Shown: piece after piece, positions 18,181 to 27,488 of the stretch
Layout: each line of letters starts with the position of its first letter
Position numbering within the stretch: the first letter of the stretch is position 1
NCBI RefSeq assembly: GCF_000421265.1
Contig: NZ_ATWN01000006.1
Span: 277,045 to 341,044, forward strand
DNA: 64,000 nt
DNA from: Thalassospira lucentensis MCCC 1A00383 = DSM 14000
GTDB taxonomy: Bacteria > Pseudomonadota > Alphaproteobacteria > Rhodospirillales > Thalassospiraceae
Direction: 5' to 3'
Notes under the pieces: generated by a model
The model's database searches: none
Seen by the model: the letters and a program-made list of their open reading frames with translations, nothing else
Told to the model about the DNA's origin: nothing
Made by a program: the position numbers and the translations under genes

Positions 18181-19060
18181 CCGTTGTCGCCGACTGTCCT
18201 GCAATGCCATCAAGTTCGGCAATGGCATCGGCGGGCAATTTCAGCTCTGCTGCCGCAAGGTTCTGTGAAAGGTGATCACGCGACGATGTGCCCGGAATAA
18301 GCAAAATATTAGGTGAACGCTGCAACAACCACGCCAGAGCCACTTGCATCGGCGAAGCATTCAGACGTTTAGCGACCTGTGACAGGGTTTCAGACTGCAA
18401 CGGCGAAAACCCGCCCAACGGGAAAAAGGGCACATAAGGGATGCCATCCGCCGCAAGGCCGTCAATCAGACTGTCATCTTCACGATGGGCAAGATTGTAC
18501 TGATTCTGCACACAGGCAATATCACATATTTTTCGGCCTTCGGCGATCTGCGCCGGTGTCACATTTGACAGTCCGATATGTTTAATCAGCCCCTGACGCT
18601 GAAGTTCGGCAAGAACGGAAACCGGCTCTTCGATGGATCCCTCTGCCGGGCCATGAAGGCCATGCATGGAGCGGAAATTCACCACATCAATCGCCTCGAT
18701 GCCAAGATTGCGCAGATTATCATGCACAGCAGATGTCAGCTCATCGGGCGTCAGGGCAGGCAACCACGCCCCGTCATCCCCGCGTTTTGCAGCGATCTTG
18801 GTCACGATCACCAGATCATCCTGATAAGGGTGAAGTGCCTCGCGGATCAATTGGTTGGTGATATGCGGTCCGTAAAAATCGCTGGTGTCGATATGATTGA
18901 CCCCGGACGCGACCACCGCACGTAAAACGGCGATTGCTTCATCCCGGTCCTTCGGCGGGCCAAAGACACCCGGCCCGGCAAGCTGCATCGCCCCATAGCC
19001 CATGCGGTTTACGGTCAGATCGCCAATGGCAAATGTTCCGGCCTGTTTCACAGTCGACAT
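18176..19060 (-). CDS. Aldo/keto reductase
   Basis: A 294-residue TIM-barrel NADPH oxidoreductase. The catalytic tetrad is visible: Asp in NHIDTSDFYG, Tyr in the same segment, Lys in VIVTKIAAKRG and a His in FRSMHGLHG. The nucleotide-binding C-terminus has LIPGTSSRDHLSQNLAA. It is divergent from a LysR-type regulator 110 bases away, the usual arrangement for a regulator controlling a neighbouring oxidoreductase. The physiological carbonyl substrate is unknown. Confidence 0.88.
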   Translation of the reverse strand: MSTVKQAGTFAIGDLTVNRMGYGAMQLAGPGVFGPPKDRDEAIAVLRAVVASGVNHIDTSDFYGPHITNQLIREALHPYQDDLVIVTKIAAKRGDDGAWLPALTPDELTSAVHDNLRNLGIEAIDVVNFRSMHGLHGPAEGSIEEPVSVLAELQRQGLIKHIGLSNVTPAQIAEGRKICDIACVQNQYNLAHREDDSLIDGLAADGIPYVPFFPLGGFSPLQSETLSQVAKRLNASPMQVALAWLLQRSPNILLIPGTSSRDHLSQNLAAAELKLPADAIAELDGIAGQSATTA

Positions 19061-19170
19061 GAAAAATCTCCTTTTATGTCGGGTTGTTCGTTGTCTGAGC
19101 CAAAACTACGCCCTACTCCTGTGGTCGACAATCCGATACAATCGACACAGGCTGTACGGAAAATGAAACA
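19061..19170. promoter_or_regulatory. Divergent promoter region, aldo/keto reductase and LysR gene
   Basis: The 110 bases between the two start codons must hold both promoters and the LysR operator. An inverted half-site pair around 19122-19145 (TCGACAATCC ... ACAATCGACA) has the T-N11-A character typical of LysR targets. This is inference from gene arrangement. Confidence 0.4.
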
Positions 19171-20085
19171 ATGAAACCTGATCTGGCGACCATTACGGCA
19201 TTTGTCACCGTCGCGCGTGCAGGCGGATTTCGCGAAGGTGCGCGCCTAAGCGGCGGCAGCGCATCACGGCTAAGCGATCAAATCCGTCGACTTGAATCCC
19301 AACTTGGCGTTCGGTTATTTAACCGCAGTACGCGCAGTGTCGCCCTGACTGAGGCCGGAGAAGGGCTTTTAAACCGCCTGTCGCCTGCCCTTGATGAAAT
19401 GGAACTCGCCCTTGATGTCGTTAACAGTTACCGCAACCGCCCTGCAGGGATGTTGAAACTAAACGTTCCAACCGCTGCTGCGCGCCTTGTCTTGCCCGAT
19501 ATCATCCCGGCCTTTCTCGCCGCCTATCCCGATATTCGGGTTGAGGTGATTACCGAAGAAAACTTTGTCGATGTGCTGGCCGAAGGATGCGATGCCGGCA
19601 TTCGATATGATGAAAGCCTTGAACAGGACATGATCGCAGTCCCGATCGGGCCGCGCACACAGAAATTTGCCGCTGCGGCCTCACACGAGTACCTACGAAA
19701 GCACGGTATGCCGGAACATCCCCGCGATCTTTTGGACCATGCCTGCCTGCGCGGGCGCTTTGCCAGCGGGGCACTACATCCGTGGGAATTTGAACGCGGC
19801 GACGAAACCATCGAACTCAACCCGACCGGTCCGTTACTTGTCCGACCGGGCGGCGGGACCGACCTTGCGGTGCAGGCTGCTTGTGCGGGAACAGGCATCA
19901 TCTATCTGTTTGAAGACTGGCTGGCACCCTATTTTGACCGCGGCGACCTTATCCCCGTCCTTGCCGACTGGTGGCCGCACTTTCCTGGACCGAAACTCTA
20001 TTACCCCGGACGAAGGCTGGTCCCGACACCATTGCGGACCTTTATTGATTTTATCAAAACCCAACCGGTACGGGCATCCCGATAA
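19171..20085 (+). CDS. LysR-family transcriptional regulator
   Basis: A 304-residue regulator with an N-terminal winged helix-turn-helix (FVTVARAGGFREGARLSGGS, then LESQLGVRLFNRSTRSV) and a C-terminal periplasmic-binding-like effector domain from about residue 90. Its resemblance is to the large group exemplified by DmlR/AaeR-type regulators. It is divergent from the aldo/keto reductase and probably controls it and itself. Effector unknown. Confidence 0.9.
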   Translation: MKPDLATITAFVTVARAGGFREGARLSGGSASRLSDQIRRLESQLGVRLFNRSTRSVALTEAGEGLLNRLSPALDEMELALDVVNSYRNRPAGMLKLNVPTAAARLVLPDIIPAFLAAYPDIRVEVITEENFVDVLAEGCDAGIRYDESLEQDMIAVPIGPRTQKFAAAASHEYLRKHGMPEHPRDLLDHACLRGRFASGALHPWEFERGDETIELNPTGPLLVRPGGGTDLAVQAACAGTGIIYLFEDWLAPYFDRGDLIPVLADWWPHFPGPKLYYPGRRLVPTPLRTFIDFIKTQPVRASR

Positions 20086-20124
20086 GAAAACACCCCGTCA
20101 CGGCAACCGCGACGGGGTGTTTTC
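20086..20124. terminator. Bidirectional terminator between LysR gene and dnaJ
   Basis: GAAAACACCCCGTC (20086-20099) pairs perfectly with GACGGGGTGTTTTC (20111-20124). The stem carries its own A and T tracts and can terminate both the LysR gene and the convergent dnaJ. Confidence 0.85.
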
Positions 20125-20150
20125 AAATTTCTGTGCGTAAAGGCGCTGAC

Positions 20151-21305
20151 CTAATCGGTCAGGTCTTTCCAGATTTCTTTCATCTTGGAAAAGAAGCCTT
20201 CGCTTTCCGGGCTGGAGCCTTCTGCACGCGAAATCTCGTCGAATTCTTCCAGAAGTTCTTTCTGGCGGTCGGTCAGATTGACCGGCGTTTCGACACTGAT
20301 TTCAACAAACATGTCCCCGCGCGCCTGTGAGCGCAGGATGGTCATGCCCTTGCCCCGCAGCCGAAGCTGCTGACCCGACTGGGTCCCAGCAGGAATGTTG
20401 ATCCGGGTCCGCGTGCCTTCAATCGTCGGCACCTCTATGGTACCCCCAAGGGCAGCCTTGCCCATCGGGATCGGAATCCGGCAATACAGGTTGGCCCCTT
20501 CACGCTGGAAGAACCGGTGATGCGCAATATCAAGGAAGATATAAAGATCACCCGCCGGTGCCCCATTGGTTCCGGCTTCGCCTTCGCTTGAAAGACGAAT
20601 GCGTGTGCCGTCCTCGACCCCTTGCGGGATCGTGACCTGCAGGGTCTTTTCCTTTTCAACGCGACCGACCCCGTGGCACGATTTGCACGGGTTTTTAACG
20701 ATCTTGCCTTTGCCATGGCAGCTCGGGCAGGTGCGTTCAATGGTAAAGAACCCTTGCTGGGCACGGACTTTACCGTGGCCATTACAGGTCGGGCAGGTCA
20801 CAGGCTGGGAACCGGCTTCTGCACCGGTACCGTCACATTCTTCACACGAAACCGATCCCGGAATGGTGATTTCGGCTTTCTTACCGTCGAAGGCTTCTTC
20901 GAGCGTGATCGCCATGTTGTAGCGCAGGTCAGCACCGCGTGACGATCCACCGCCACCACGGCGACCACCGCCACCCATGGCGCCAAAGATTTCGTCGAAG
21001 ACGTCGGAAAATCCGCCGCCACCGAAACCGCCGCCGCCAAAACCACCACCTCCAAAGCCGCCCCCACCGGGACCGCCCTGTTCAAAGGCAGCATGACCAA
21101 AACGATCATAGGCCGCGCGCTTCTCGTCATCCTTGAGGATTTCGTAAGCTTCGTTGACCTGCTTGAATTTAACTTCTGCGGCCGTATCGCCCGGATTTTT
21201 ATCCGGGTGGAATTTCATGGCCTGCTTGCGATAGGCGCTTTTGAGCTCGGCCGCGCTGGCGTCTTTACTGACACCCAACAGCTCGTAGTAATCTTCTTTC
21301 GCCAT
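20151..21305 (-). CDS. dnaJ: Chaperone DnaJ
   Basis: A 384-residue type I Hsp40. The J domain (residues 1-70) has the HPD motif in [10 protein letters not shown]; a Gly/Phe linker at about 75-100 contains several tandem GGGGF units; four CxxCxGxG zinc modules follow ([32 protein letters not shown]), then the substrate-binding C-terminal domain. It activates the DnaK ATPase and delivers unfolded substrates. It lies 103 bases downstream of dnaK on the same strand and is expected to be co-transcribed from the heat-shock promoter at dnaK. Confidence 0.97.
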   Translation of the reverse strand: MAKEDYYELLGVSKDASAAELKSAYRKQAMKFHPDKNPGDTAAEVKFKQVNEAYEILKDDEKRAAYDRFGHAAFEQGGPGGGGFGGGGFGGGGFGGGGFSDVFDEIFGAMGGGGRRGGGGSSRGADLRYNMAITLEEAFDGKKAEITIPGSVSCEECDGTGAEAGSQPVTCPTCNGHGKVRAQQGFFTIERTCPSCHGKGKIVKNPCKSCHGVGRVEKEKTLQVTIPQGVEDGTRIRLSSEGEAGTNGAPAGDLYIFLDIAHHRFFQREGANLYCRIPIPMGKAALGGTIEVPTIEGTRTRINIPAGTQSGQQLRLRGKGMTILRSQARGDMFVEISVETPVNLTDRQKELLEEFDEISRAEGSSPESEGFFSKMKEIWKDLTD

Positions 21306-21387
21306 CTGTAACTCCGAAATACGGTCGGGCCGTCCCAGCAGTTTCTGCGTCCGGAACGGCCCGATTTTTATTTACAGGGCGTCGTTA

Positions 21388-21411
21388 AAGACGACCTCTG
21401 CGGTCGTCTTA
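21388..21411 (-). terminator. Hairpin at the dnaK stop codon in the dnaK-dnaJ junction
   Basis: AAGACGACC and GGTCGTCTT form a 9-bp stem with a 5-base loop overlapping the end of dnaK. On the minus strand only TTTAACG follows, so it is probably a partial terminator or RNA-stability hairpin that lowers dnaJ relative to dnaK, not a full stop. Confidence 0.45.
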
Positions 21412-23331
21412 TTTATCTTTTTTGTTGTCGTCGACTTCTTCGAAGTCGGCATCAACAACACCGTCATCAGCCTGTGCTGACGCACCTGCATCCGCAGCGT
21501 CACCTTCTGCGCCACCGTCTTCTGCCTGCTGGGCCTGATACATGGCTTCGCCAAGTTTCATCGCAGCCTGCTGAAGTTCGTTGACCTTTGCGGTGATGGC
21601 TTCGGCATCTTCACCGTCCTTGGCTTCTTTCAAAGCCGACAGGGCGTTTTCGATTTCCGACTTGGTGGCATCGTCAACCTTGTCGCCATGCTCGGTCAGG
21701 TTTTTCTCGGTCGAGTGAACAACGGCTTCGGCCTGGTTACGGGCTTCAACAAGTGCCTTACGCTGTTTATCAGACTCGGCATTGCTTTCCGCGTCTTTGA
21801 CCATTTTTTCGATTTCGTCATCGCCAAGACCACCAGATGCCTGAATGCGGATCTGCTGTTCCTTGTTGGTTGCCTTATCTTTGGCAGACACGTTGACGAT
21901 ACCGTTGGCATCAATGTCAAAAGTCACTTCGATCTGCGGAACACCGCGCGGTGCCGGCGGGATACCAACCAGATCAAACTGGCCAAGCATCTTGTTATCA
22001 GCCGCCATTTCACGTTCGCCCTGGAAGACGCGGATGGTCACGGCCGTCTGATTGTCTTCAGCGGTCGAGAAGGTCTGCGACTTGCGGGTCGGGATCGTGG
22101 TGTTACGGTCGATCAGGCGGGTAAAGACACCACCAAGGGTCTCAATACCCAGCGACAGCGGGGTCACATCAAGCAGCAGGACGTCTTTAACGTCACCCTG
22201 CAAGACACCACCCTGAATCGCTGCACCAAGTGCAACAACTTCGTCCGGGTTCACACCTTTGTGCGGCTCACGGCCAAAGAACTCTTTCACGCGTTCCTGA
22301 ACTTTCGGCATACGGGTCATGCCGCCAACCAGGATCACGTCATCAATTTCGCCTGCGGTGATGCCGGCATCTTTCAATGCGGCTTTGCACGGCGTCATGG
22401 TGCGTTCGATCAGATCGCCAACCAGACCTTCAAGCTTCGCACGCGACAGTTTGATGTTCAGGTGCTTCGGACCTGATGCGTCTGCGGTGATGAACGGAAG
22501 GTTCACATCTGTCTGCATCGAAGACGAAAGCTCGATCTTGGCTTTTTCAGCAGCTTCTTTCAGACGCTGCAGGGCCAGACGGTCTTTACGAAGATCGATC
22601 TGCTGTTCTTTTTTGAACTCGTCAGCAAGGTAATCAATGATCTGTTTGTCGAAGTCTTCACCACCAAGGAAGGTATCGCCGTTGGTTGATTTAACTTCGA
22701 AAACGCCATCACCGATTTCCAGAACCGACACGTCAAAAGTACCGCCACCAAGGTCATAAACAACCACGGTGCCAGCTTCTTTTTTATCCAGGCCATAGGC
22801 CAGGGCAGCAGCGGTCGGCTCGTTGATGATACGTTTGACATCTAGACCCGCGATCTTGCCGGCGTCTTTGGTTGCCTGACGCTGCGAATCGTTGAAATAC
22901 GCAGGTACGGTAATCACGGCTTCGGTCACCGGCTCACCAAGATGGCCTTCTGCGGTTTCCTTCATTTTCTGAAGTACCATGGCTGCGATCTGGCTCGGGG
23001 CCATTTTCTCGCCATTGACTTCAACCCATGCATCACCGTTTTCGCCGGCAATAATTTTGTACGGCACCAGATCCTTGTCTTTTTCGACTTCAGCGTCGCT
23101 GTAGCGACGGCCGATCAGACGTTTGATCGCAAACAGGGTGTTTTCCGGGTTGGTCACAGCCTGACGTTTTGCAGGCTGACCGACAAGACGTTCATCGTCA
23201 TCGGTGAATGCGACCATTGATGGCGTGGTACGGGCACCTTCACTGTTTTCAATCACGCGGGCTTCTTTGCCGTCCATGACTGCAACGCATGAGTTTGTGG
23301 TGCCAAGATCGATACCAATAATTTTGCCCAT
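21409..23331 (-). CDS. dnaK: Chaperone DnaK (Hsp70)
   Basis: A 640-residue Hsp70. The ATPase domain begins [16 protein letters not shown], carries [16 protein letters not shown] and the adenosine motif [10 protein letters not shown]; the substrate-binding domain starts near residue 390 with [14 protein letters not shown], and the C-terminus ends in an acidic [10 protein letters not shown] tail. It works with DnaJ and with GrpE, encoded here at 49.9 kb. Transcription starts from a sigma-32-type promoter about 155 bases upstream of the ATG. Confidence 0.98.
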   Translation of the reverse strand: MGKIIGIDLGTTNSCVAVMDGKEARVIENSEGARTTPSMVAFTDDDERLVGQPAKRQAVTNPENTLFAIKRLIGRRYSDAEVEKDKDLVPYKIIAGENGDAWVEVNGEKMAPSQIAAMVLQKMKETAEGHLGEPVTEAVITVPAYFNDSQRQATKDAGKIAGLDVKRIINEPTAAALAYGLDKKEAGTVVVYDLGGGTFDVSVLEIGDGVFEVKSTNGDTFLGGEDFDKQIIDYLADEFKKEQQIDLRKDRLALQRLKEAAEKAKIELSSSMQTDVNLPFITADASGPKHLNIKLSRAKLEGLVGDLIERTMTPCKAALKDAGITAGEIDDVILVGGMTRMPKVQERVKEFFGREPHKGVNPDEVVALGAAIQGGVLQGDVKDVLLLDVTPLSLGIETLGGVFTRLIDRNTTIPTRKSQTFSTAEDNQTAVTIRVFQGEREMAADNKMLGQFDLVGIPPAPRGVPQIEVTFDIDANGIVNVSAKDKATNKEQQIRIQASGGLGDDEIEKMVKDAESNAESDKQRKALVEARNQAEAVVHSTEKNLTEHGDKVDDATKSEIENALSALKEAKDGEDAEAITAKVNELQQAAMKLGEAMYQAQQAEDGGAEGDAADAGASAQADDGVVDADFEEVDDNKKDK

Positions 23332-23667
23332 AGTAAGTTCCTCTTTTAGCGGCCGGTCCGTCCCGCAGCCTTCGCTATGAAGCGCCGCGCAGGACCTCCT
23401 GGGACCAATGGTGTTAATACACGTAATTTTTCTGGGGGTTCTTCGTTACCCCGCGCACCTATATATGAAAGTCCCCACAAAGTCGCAAGCGGTCAAAACA
23501 GGGAATCTTGGGTGTTTTTGGTGATCAAACGCCGATTTTGATCCAATGACGGGCATTTTAACCCGCTCCAGAACGCCAAATTGGCGCATAAGGCCGGTTT
23601 TGATCCTTGAAATTCGCGCTTTTCAAATCGGTCATAACCGGGTTGCAAAACGCGCAAATCTAATTTC
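23332..23667. other. dnaK leader and upstream intergenic region
   Basis: These 336 bases hold the dnaK ribosome binding site (AGAGGAAC before the ATG), a GC-rich leader that can fold at 23355-23405, and the sigma-32 promoter. The remaining 23490-23667 contains no gene or repeat I can support; it is the 3' flank of the DUF2244 gene. Confidence 0.5.
23461..23489 (-). promoter_or_regulatory. Sigma-32 (RpoH) promoter of dnaK-dnaJ
   Basis: On the minus strand CTTG (23489-23486) is separated by 18 bases from CATATAT (23467-23461). This fits the alphaproteobacterial RpoH consensus CTTG-N17/18-CYTATNT with one mismatch. The predicted transcript has a leader of about 120 nt with GC-rich complementarity around 23355-23405 (GTCC ... 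GGAC). No CIRCE operator is present in the leader. Confidence 0.7.
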
Positions 23668-24168
23668 TCAGGCAGGGTTTTGCGCCGGATAGCAACGGTT
23701 TTTACGCAACACGTCTTCAAGTCGCGAGGCCAGATCGGCCTTTTCATCGGGTCCTAGAAAACCGGCAATTTCCAGACTTTTGCCATGTGTTTGCAAAAAA
23801 AGACTGCACTGCGCGTCTTCGCCTCGTTCAAGAACAACGCGCAGCCAATATGGCTGAAAATCATATTGCTGACGTCGGCCACGCACCGGGATTCGCGTCA
23901 CCCGTAAATTCCCCGGATGCAACTCAATCCGTTCTTCTTCGCGTGCCGCCCGGAAACTGAAATGAAATGCCAGGGCGAGGAAAATCACATCAACCCCCAA
24001 AAAGCCGATCACCGGCCACGCCCCCACCGACCAAAAGATCAAGCCAATCGTCGTTGTCGCCCCGGCCAGCAGGAAAACAACATTGCGCGCCCCGCGCCGT
24101 GACAGGGAACGCGGCGGCCTCAGGGCAATGCTAAAGATCGGTTTCGAACTGCGCGGTACGGCGGGCAC
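23668..24168 (-). CDS. DUF2244 domain-containing membrane protein
   Basis: A 166-residue protein with a short N-terminal region (IFSIALRPPRSLSRRG), two adjacent TM segments (VVFLLAGATTTIGLIFWSV and VIGFLGVDVIFLALAFHF), then the basic RAAREEERIEL and a beta-rich cytoplasmic half (VTRIPVRGRRQQYDFQPYWLRV). This order is characteristic of DUF2244, common in alphaproteobacteria and often near cytochrome oxidase or nth genes. GTG at 24168 was chosen because GAGGG sits 7 bases upstream. Divergent from nth. Function unknown. Confidence 0.8.
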   Translation of the reverse strand: MPAVPRSSKPIFSIALRPPRSLSRRGARNVVFLLAGATTTIGLIFWSVGAWPVIGFLGVDVIFLALAFHFSFRAAREEERIELHPGNLRVTRIPVRGRRQQYDFQPYWLRVVLERGEDAQCSLFLQTHGKSLEIAGFLGPDEKADLASRLEDVLRKNRCYPAQNPA

Positions 24169-24268
24169 TATATATCCCTCTGATCGTGGTCGTCTTGTGC
24201 GCGGCGATTTTGCGCCCGGCCTCGACCGGGCTGCAATCAGAATTCGATTTTTTGAACCTGCACGTTTA

Positions 24269-24274
24269 TATAAT
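24269..24274 (+). promoter_or_regulatory. Possible -10 element upstream of nth
   Basis: A perfect TATAAT lies 106 bases before the nth start, in the divergent region between the DUF2244 gene and nth. The -35 position is only a weak GATTTT. The same AT-rich patch could also serve the minus strand. Confidence 0.3.
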
Positions 24275-24379
24275 AGCAGATCAAGAGATCGGATCACGGA
24301 ACCCGCATTCCAATCAAATTAATGGGTCCTGACCCTAAATCGACCGCAAAAATGCGGCACCAAGAAAGAGTTCTCTGCC

Positions 24380-25033
24380 ATGGCCCGCCCGATGAACAAA
24401 GCCGCTATTGACGCCTTTTTCCAGCGTCTGTCTGATGCCGACCCGGAACCCAAGGGGGAGCTGGACTACACCAATCCCTATACGCTTCTGGTTGCTGTGG
24501 CCCTATCAGCACAGGCGACCGACATCGGGGTGAACAAGGCCACCAAAAAGCTGTTTCAGATCGTTGAAACCCCGCAAGACATGCTTGATCTGGGCGAAGA
24601 AGCCCTGATCAGTCATATCAAAACCATTGGTCTGTATCGCGGCAAGGCCAAGAACGTCATGGCCGCGGCCAAAATTCTGGTCGAGAAACATAATGGCATC
24701 GTGCCCAACGATCAGGACGCGCTTGAAGAACTGCCCGGTGTCGGGCGTAAAACCGCCAATGTGGTGCGCAATATTGCCTGGGGCGAACACACCATGGCGG
24801 TTGATACCCATATTTTCCGTCTGGGCAATCGTACGGGCATGGCCAATGGCAAGACGGTTCTGGCTGTCGAAAAGGGACTGATGAAAAAGGTGCCTTCGCG
24901 CTTTATGACCCATGCCCATCACTGGCTGATCCTGCATGGACGCTATATCTGCAAGGCCCGTAAGCCGCGTTGTGGCGACTGCATTGTTAATGATCTGTGC
25001 AATTTCAAAGACAAAACGCCCGCCGGAGCATAA
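24380..25033 (+). CDS. nth: Endonuclease III
   Basis: A 217-residue base-excision repair glycosylase/AP lyase for oxidised pyrimidines. The helix-hairpin-helix LPGVGRKTANVV supplies the catalytic Lys, MAVDTHIFRLGNR the catalytic Asp, and the C-terminal CKARKPRCGDCIVNDLC gives the C-x6-C-x2-C-x5-C iron-sulfur cluster ligands. Length and motifs are typical. A terminator overlaps the stop codon. Confidence 0.97.
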   Translation: MARPMNKAAIDAFFQRLSDADPEPKGELDYTNPYTLLVAVALSAQATDIGVNKATKKLFQIVETPQDMLDLGEEALISHIKTIGLYRGKAKNVMAAAKILVEKHNGIVPNDQDALEELPGVGRKTANVVRNIAWGEHTMAVDTHIFRLGNRTGMANGKTVLAVEKGLMKKVPSRFMTHAHHWLILHGRYICKARKPRCGDCIVNDLCNFKDKTPAGA

Positions 25034-25050
25034 CCCGGCAGGCGTTTTGC
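25013..25050. terminator. Terminator overlapping the end of nth
   Basis: AAAACGCC plus CCGG (25013-25026) pairs with CCGG plus GGCGTTTT (25035-25048); the nth stop codon sits in the loop. A- and T-rich flanks on both sides make it suitable also for the convergent LpoA-like gene. Confidence 0.75.
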
Positions 25051-25083
25051 GTCATACTGTCGATACGGTTTTACCCGATCAAA

Positions 25084-26559
25084 TCAGAATACCTGATCAA
25101 AGCTGGCCGGGGCCGGCGCAATGACCTTTGCCCCCTCTGGCCCGATTTGCATGATGGCATACCCCCGCTCAGACCGACCGTCTGGGGTCAGGCGAAACAC
25201 ACCATCCACACCGACAAATCCGCTGGTGTTGGTCAACGCAGCCTCGGACATATTGTTTTCATCACGCGCCATCAAGGCCGCCAAAGCGGTACTGTCATAG
25301 GCCAGACTTGAAATACGTGGCGGCTGATCGCCAAAGGTGCGCGCAAACCGATCCGCAAACAGTTCCCAGTTTTCCGGGTTCGGGGCGGCAAAAATCCCGC
25401 CCTTAAGGGCTGGTTCGGTAAACAGTCCCGGATCGTTCCAGCCAAATGTCCCGATGAATTGCACCACCGACGGGTCAATATCGAAATAGGCCAAAAGGGC
25501 TGATACCTGACGCAAGTCCCCACCGGTTGCCGGCAGGATCAAGGCATCAAAATCAAGCTCGCCAAGGGTATCGACACCTTCAAGACGCCGCAGTGCGCGT
25601 TTGGCTGCGGTCCCGCCTTCGGCATTCAACTGTGCCTTGCGCGCCCGCAAATTCGCCCGCCGTGCGTCATAATTTGCAAAATCGCGGATGGTTTGCTGAA
25701 GGCCTTCGGACCCCGGCTGATAGAAGGCAACCCGGCCAAGTGTACCGCCAACGCGTGACACGACACTTTGCAAGGCACCGGCAATCTGACGACCGTAATC
25801 ATTTTGCGGCAACAGGGCGGCAAAACGATATTTGCCCTGCGTCGTGGCATAGCCCACCGCACGCGCAATCTGGTCTTCAGGGATCAGGCCGTTGACCCAC
25901 ACACCATTTTCCGCAACCCGACGGTTGTTGGAAAAGGCCACCACCGGCACATTGGCCGATTTGGCAACTTCGCTGGCACCGCTTACCGATTCGGAAAACA
26001 GCGGACCAAGGATCATCTTGGCACCGGCGTTAATCGCCTGACGCGCGGCATTCTGCCCACCCTGATAGGTCCCGGCGGTATCAATCGGCATCAGGATGAA
26101 ATCATCCGCGGCGATATCAAACATTGCCAGTTCAGCGGCATGGCGCATCGCACGGCCAAGGGCCGCATTCTGCCCTGACAGTGGTAATAACAACGCAACA
26201 CGTTTTTCCGATGTTGCAGCCTCATCATTAAACAATGTCGGGATTTCTTCGCCTACCCCTTCTGGCAAGGCGGCATCGTTTGTCCACGGATTGGCATCCG
26301 GGATCAATCCCTGATCCGGTGCGCGGGTCTCATTCGCGCCGGGGTCGTTGGCGGTTTCCACCGGTGCCCCGTCTCGTTGCATGCCAAACAGGTCCGTGAT
26401 ACTCGTGGTCGCACTACATGCGGCTAGCCCGATAGAGAGGACAAACACAGATGCCGTCCGGCACACGACACGGCACCAAGCCGAATCCCGATCAAAATTC
26501 TTCAACGCCTGACGACGCGGCGCCTGATTTTGCCCCGGATGACGTTTCGGAGAATCCAC
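25084..26559 (-). CDS. LpoA-like penicillin-binding protein activator (lipoprotein)
   Basis: A lipoprotein with lipobox LAAC (SIGLAACSATTS) followed by a Pro/Asp-rich linker and a periplasmic-binding-like domain beginning VALLLPLSGQNAALGRAMRHA. This is the architecture of the C-terminal domain of E. coli LpoA (YraM), which stimulates PBP1A; E. coli lpoA is likewise divergent from rsmI. I place the start at GTG 26559 because GGGAGG lies exactly 5 bases upstream; TTG 26505 or GTG 26466 would give a shorter leader. Whichever is used, the coding region overlaps the 5' end of rsmI on the other strand. Without the TPR domain of LpoA, true PBP activation is unproven. Confidence 0.78.
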   Translation of the reverse strand: MDSPKRHPGQNQAPRRQALKNFDRDSAWCRVVCRTASVFVLSIGLAACSATTSITDLFGMQRDGAPVETANDPGANETRAPDQGLIPDANPWTNDAALPEGVGEEIPTLFNDEAATSEKRVALLLPLSGQNAALGRAMRHAAELAMFDIAADDFILMPIDTAGTYQGGQNAARQAINAGAKMILGPLFSESVSGASEVAKSANVPVVAFSNNRRVAENGVWVNGLIPEDQIARAVGYATTQGKYRFAALLPQNDYGRQIAGALQSVVSRVGGTLGRVAFYQPGSEGLQQTIRDFANYDARRANLRARKAQLNAEGGTAAKRALRRLEGVDTLGELDFDALILPATGGDLRQVSALLAYFDIDPSVVQFIGTFGWNDPGLFTEPALKGGIFAAPNPENWELFADRFARTFGDQPPRISSLAYDSTALAALMARDENNMSEAALTNTSGFVGVDGVFRLTPDGRSERGYAIMQIGPEGAKVIAPAPASFDQVF

Positions 26560-27485
26560 TCTCACCTCCCGATAACTCGTTTCGCACGCAGGGTAATGCG
26601 GGCGACCGATCAAGTAAACATGATGAAAGCCATTTACCACTTTCATCTGGTCTTTATCTTGTTGCTACTCCAATCGGAAATTTGGGCGATATTACGTTCC
26701 GCGCACTCGATATCCTCAAACGCGCCGATATTATCCTGTGCGAAGACACCCGCACATCGGGAAAATTGCTGTCGCGCTATGGGGTAAAAACCAAACGCAT
26801 TGCCTATCACGAACATAACGCCGCCAAATTGCGGCCGGAAATCATGGACCGACTTGGCAAGGGTCAGGGACTGGCGCTGATTTCCGATGCGGGCACGCCG
26901 CTGATCAATGATCCGGGCTATAAACTTGTGCGCGATTGTAAGGCCGAAGGCTTTAACGTTACCGCAGCACCGGGCGCATCCTCCCCGATTGTCGCCCTGA
27001 TCCTGTCGGGCCTGCCCAGTGACCATTTCTTTTATGCTGGCTTCCTGCCGCCCAAAACCATGGCGCGTAAAAAGGAACTGGCGCGCTTTGCCCCGATCCC
27101 CGGCAGTCTGATTTTCCTTGAAAGCCCCAAACGTCTTGCCGCCAGTCTGGTTGATATGGCTGAAATGCTTGGTGGTACGCGCGAAGCCGCGGTCACCCGC
27201 GAACTGACCAAGATGTTCGAAGAAGTCCGCAACGGCACACTTGATGAATTGGCCGCCCATTACGCCGAACAAGGTGCGCCCAAGGGCGAGGTTGTTGTCA
27301 TTGTCGGCCCCGCCGATGAAACCGGTAACGAACCAAGCCCCGAAGACATCGACGCCCGACTTTCCGACCTGATCAAAACCCACCGCACCAAGGATGCGGC
27401 CGATATCCTTGCCAAGGAAACCGGGCTTAAAAAACGCGACCTTTATAACCGTGCGCTCGCACTTGCCAAACCATCGGACGACTAA
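26451..27485 (+). CDS. rsmI: 16S rRNA 2'-O-methyltransferase RsmI
   Basis: A 344-residue SAM enzyme that methylates C1402 of 16S rRNA. The signature is LYLVATPIGNLGDITFRAL, followed by EDTRTSGKLLSRYG, LISDAGTPLINDPG and AAPGASSPIVALILSGLP. The 60-odd residues before this are acidic, Pro-rich and poorly conserved, longer than the E. coli protein. ATG 26451 has AGAGG about 10 bases upstream and no usable ATG, GTG or TTG occurs between it and the conserved core, so the extension appears real. It overlaps the divergent LpoA-like gene. yraN follows after 3 bases. Confidence 0.94.
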   Translation: MPSGTRHGTKPNPDQNSSTPDDAAPDFAPDDVSENPLSPPDNSFRTQGNAGDRSSKHDESHLPLSSGLYLVATPIGNLGDITFRALDILKRADIILCEDTRTSGKLLSRYGVKTKRIAYHEHNAAKLRPEIMDRLGKGQGLALISDAGTPLINDPGYKLVRDCKAEGFNVTAAPGASSPIVALILSGLPSDHFFYAGFLPPKTMARKKELARFAPIPGSLIFLESPKRLAASLVDMAEMLGGTREAAVTRELTKMFEEVRNGTLDELAAHYAEQGAPKGEVVVIVGPADETGNEPSPEDIDARLSDLIKTHRTKDAADILAKETGLKKRDLYNRALALAKPSDD

Positions 27486-27488
27486 GCG

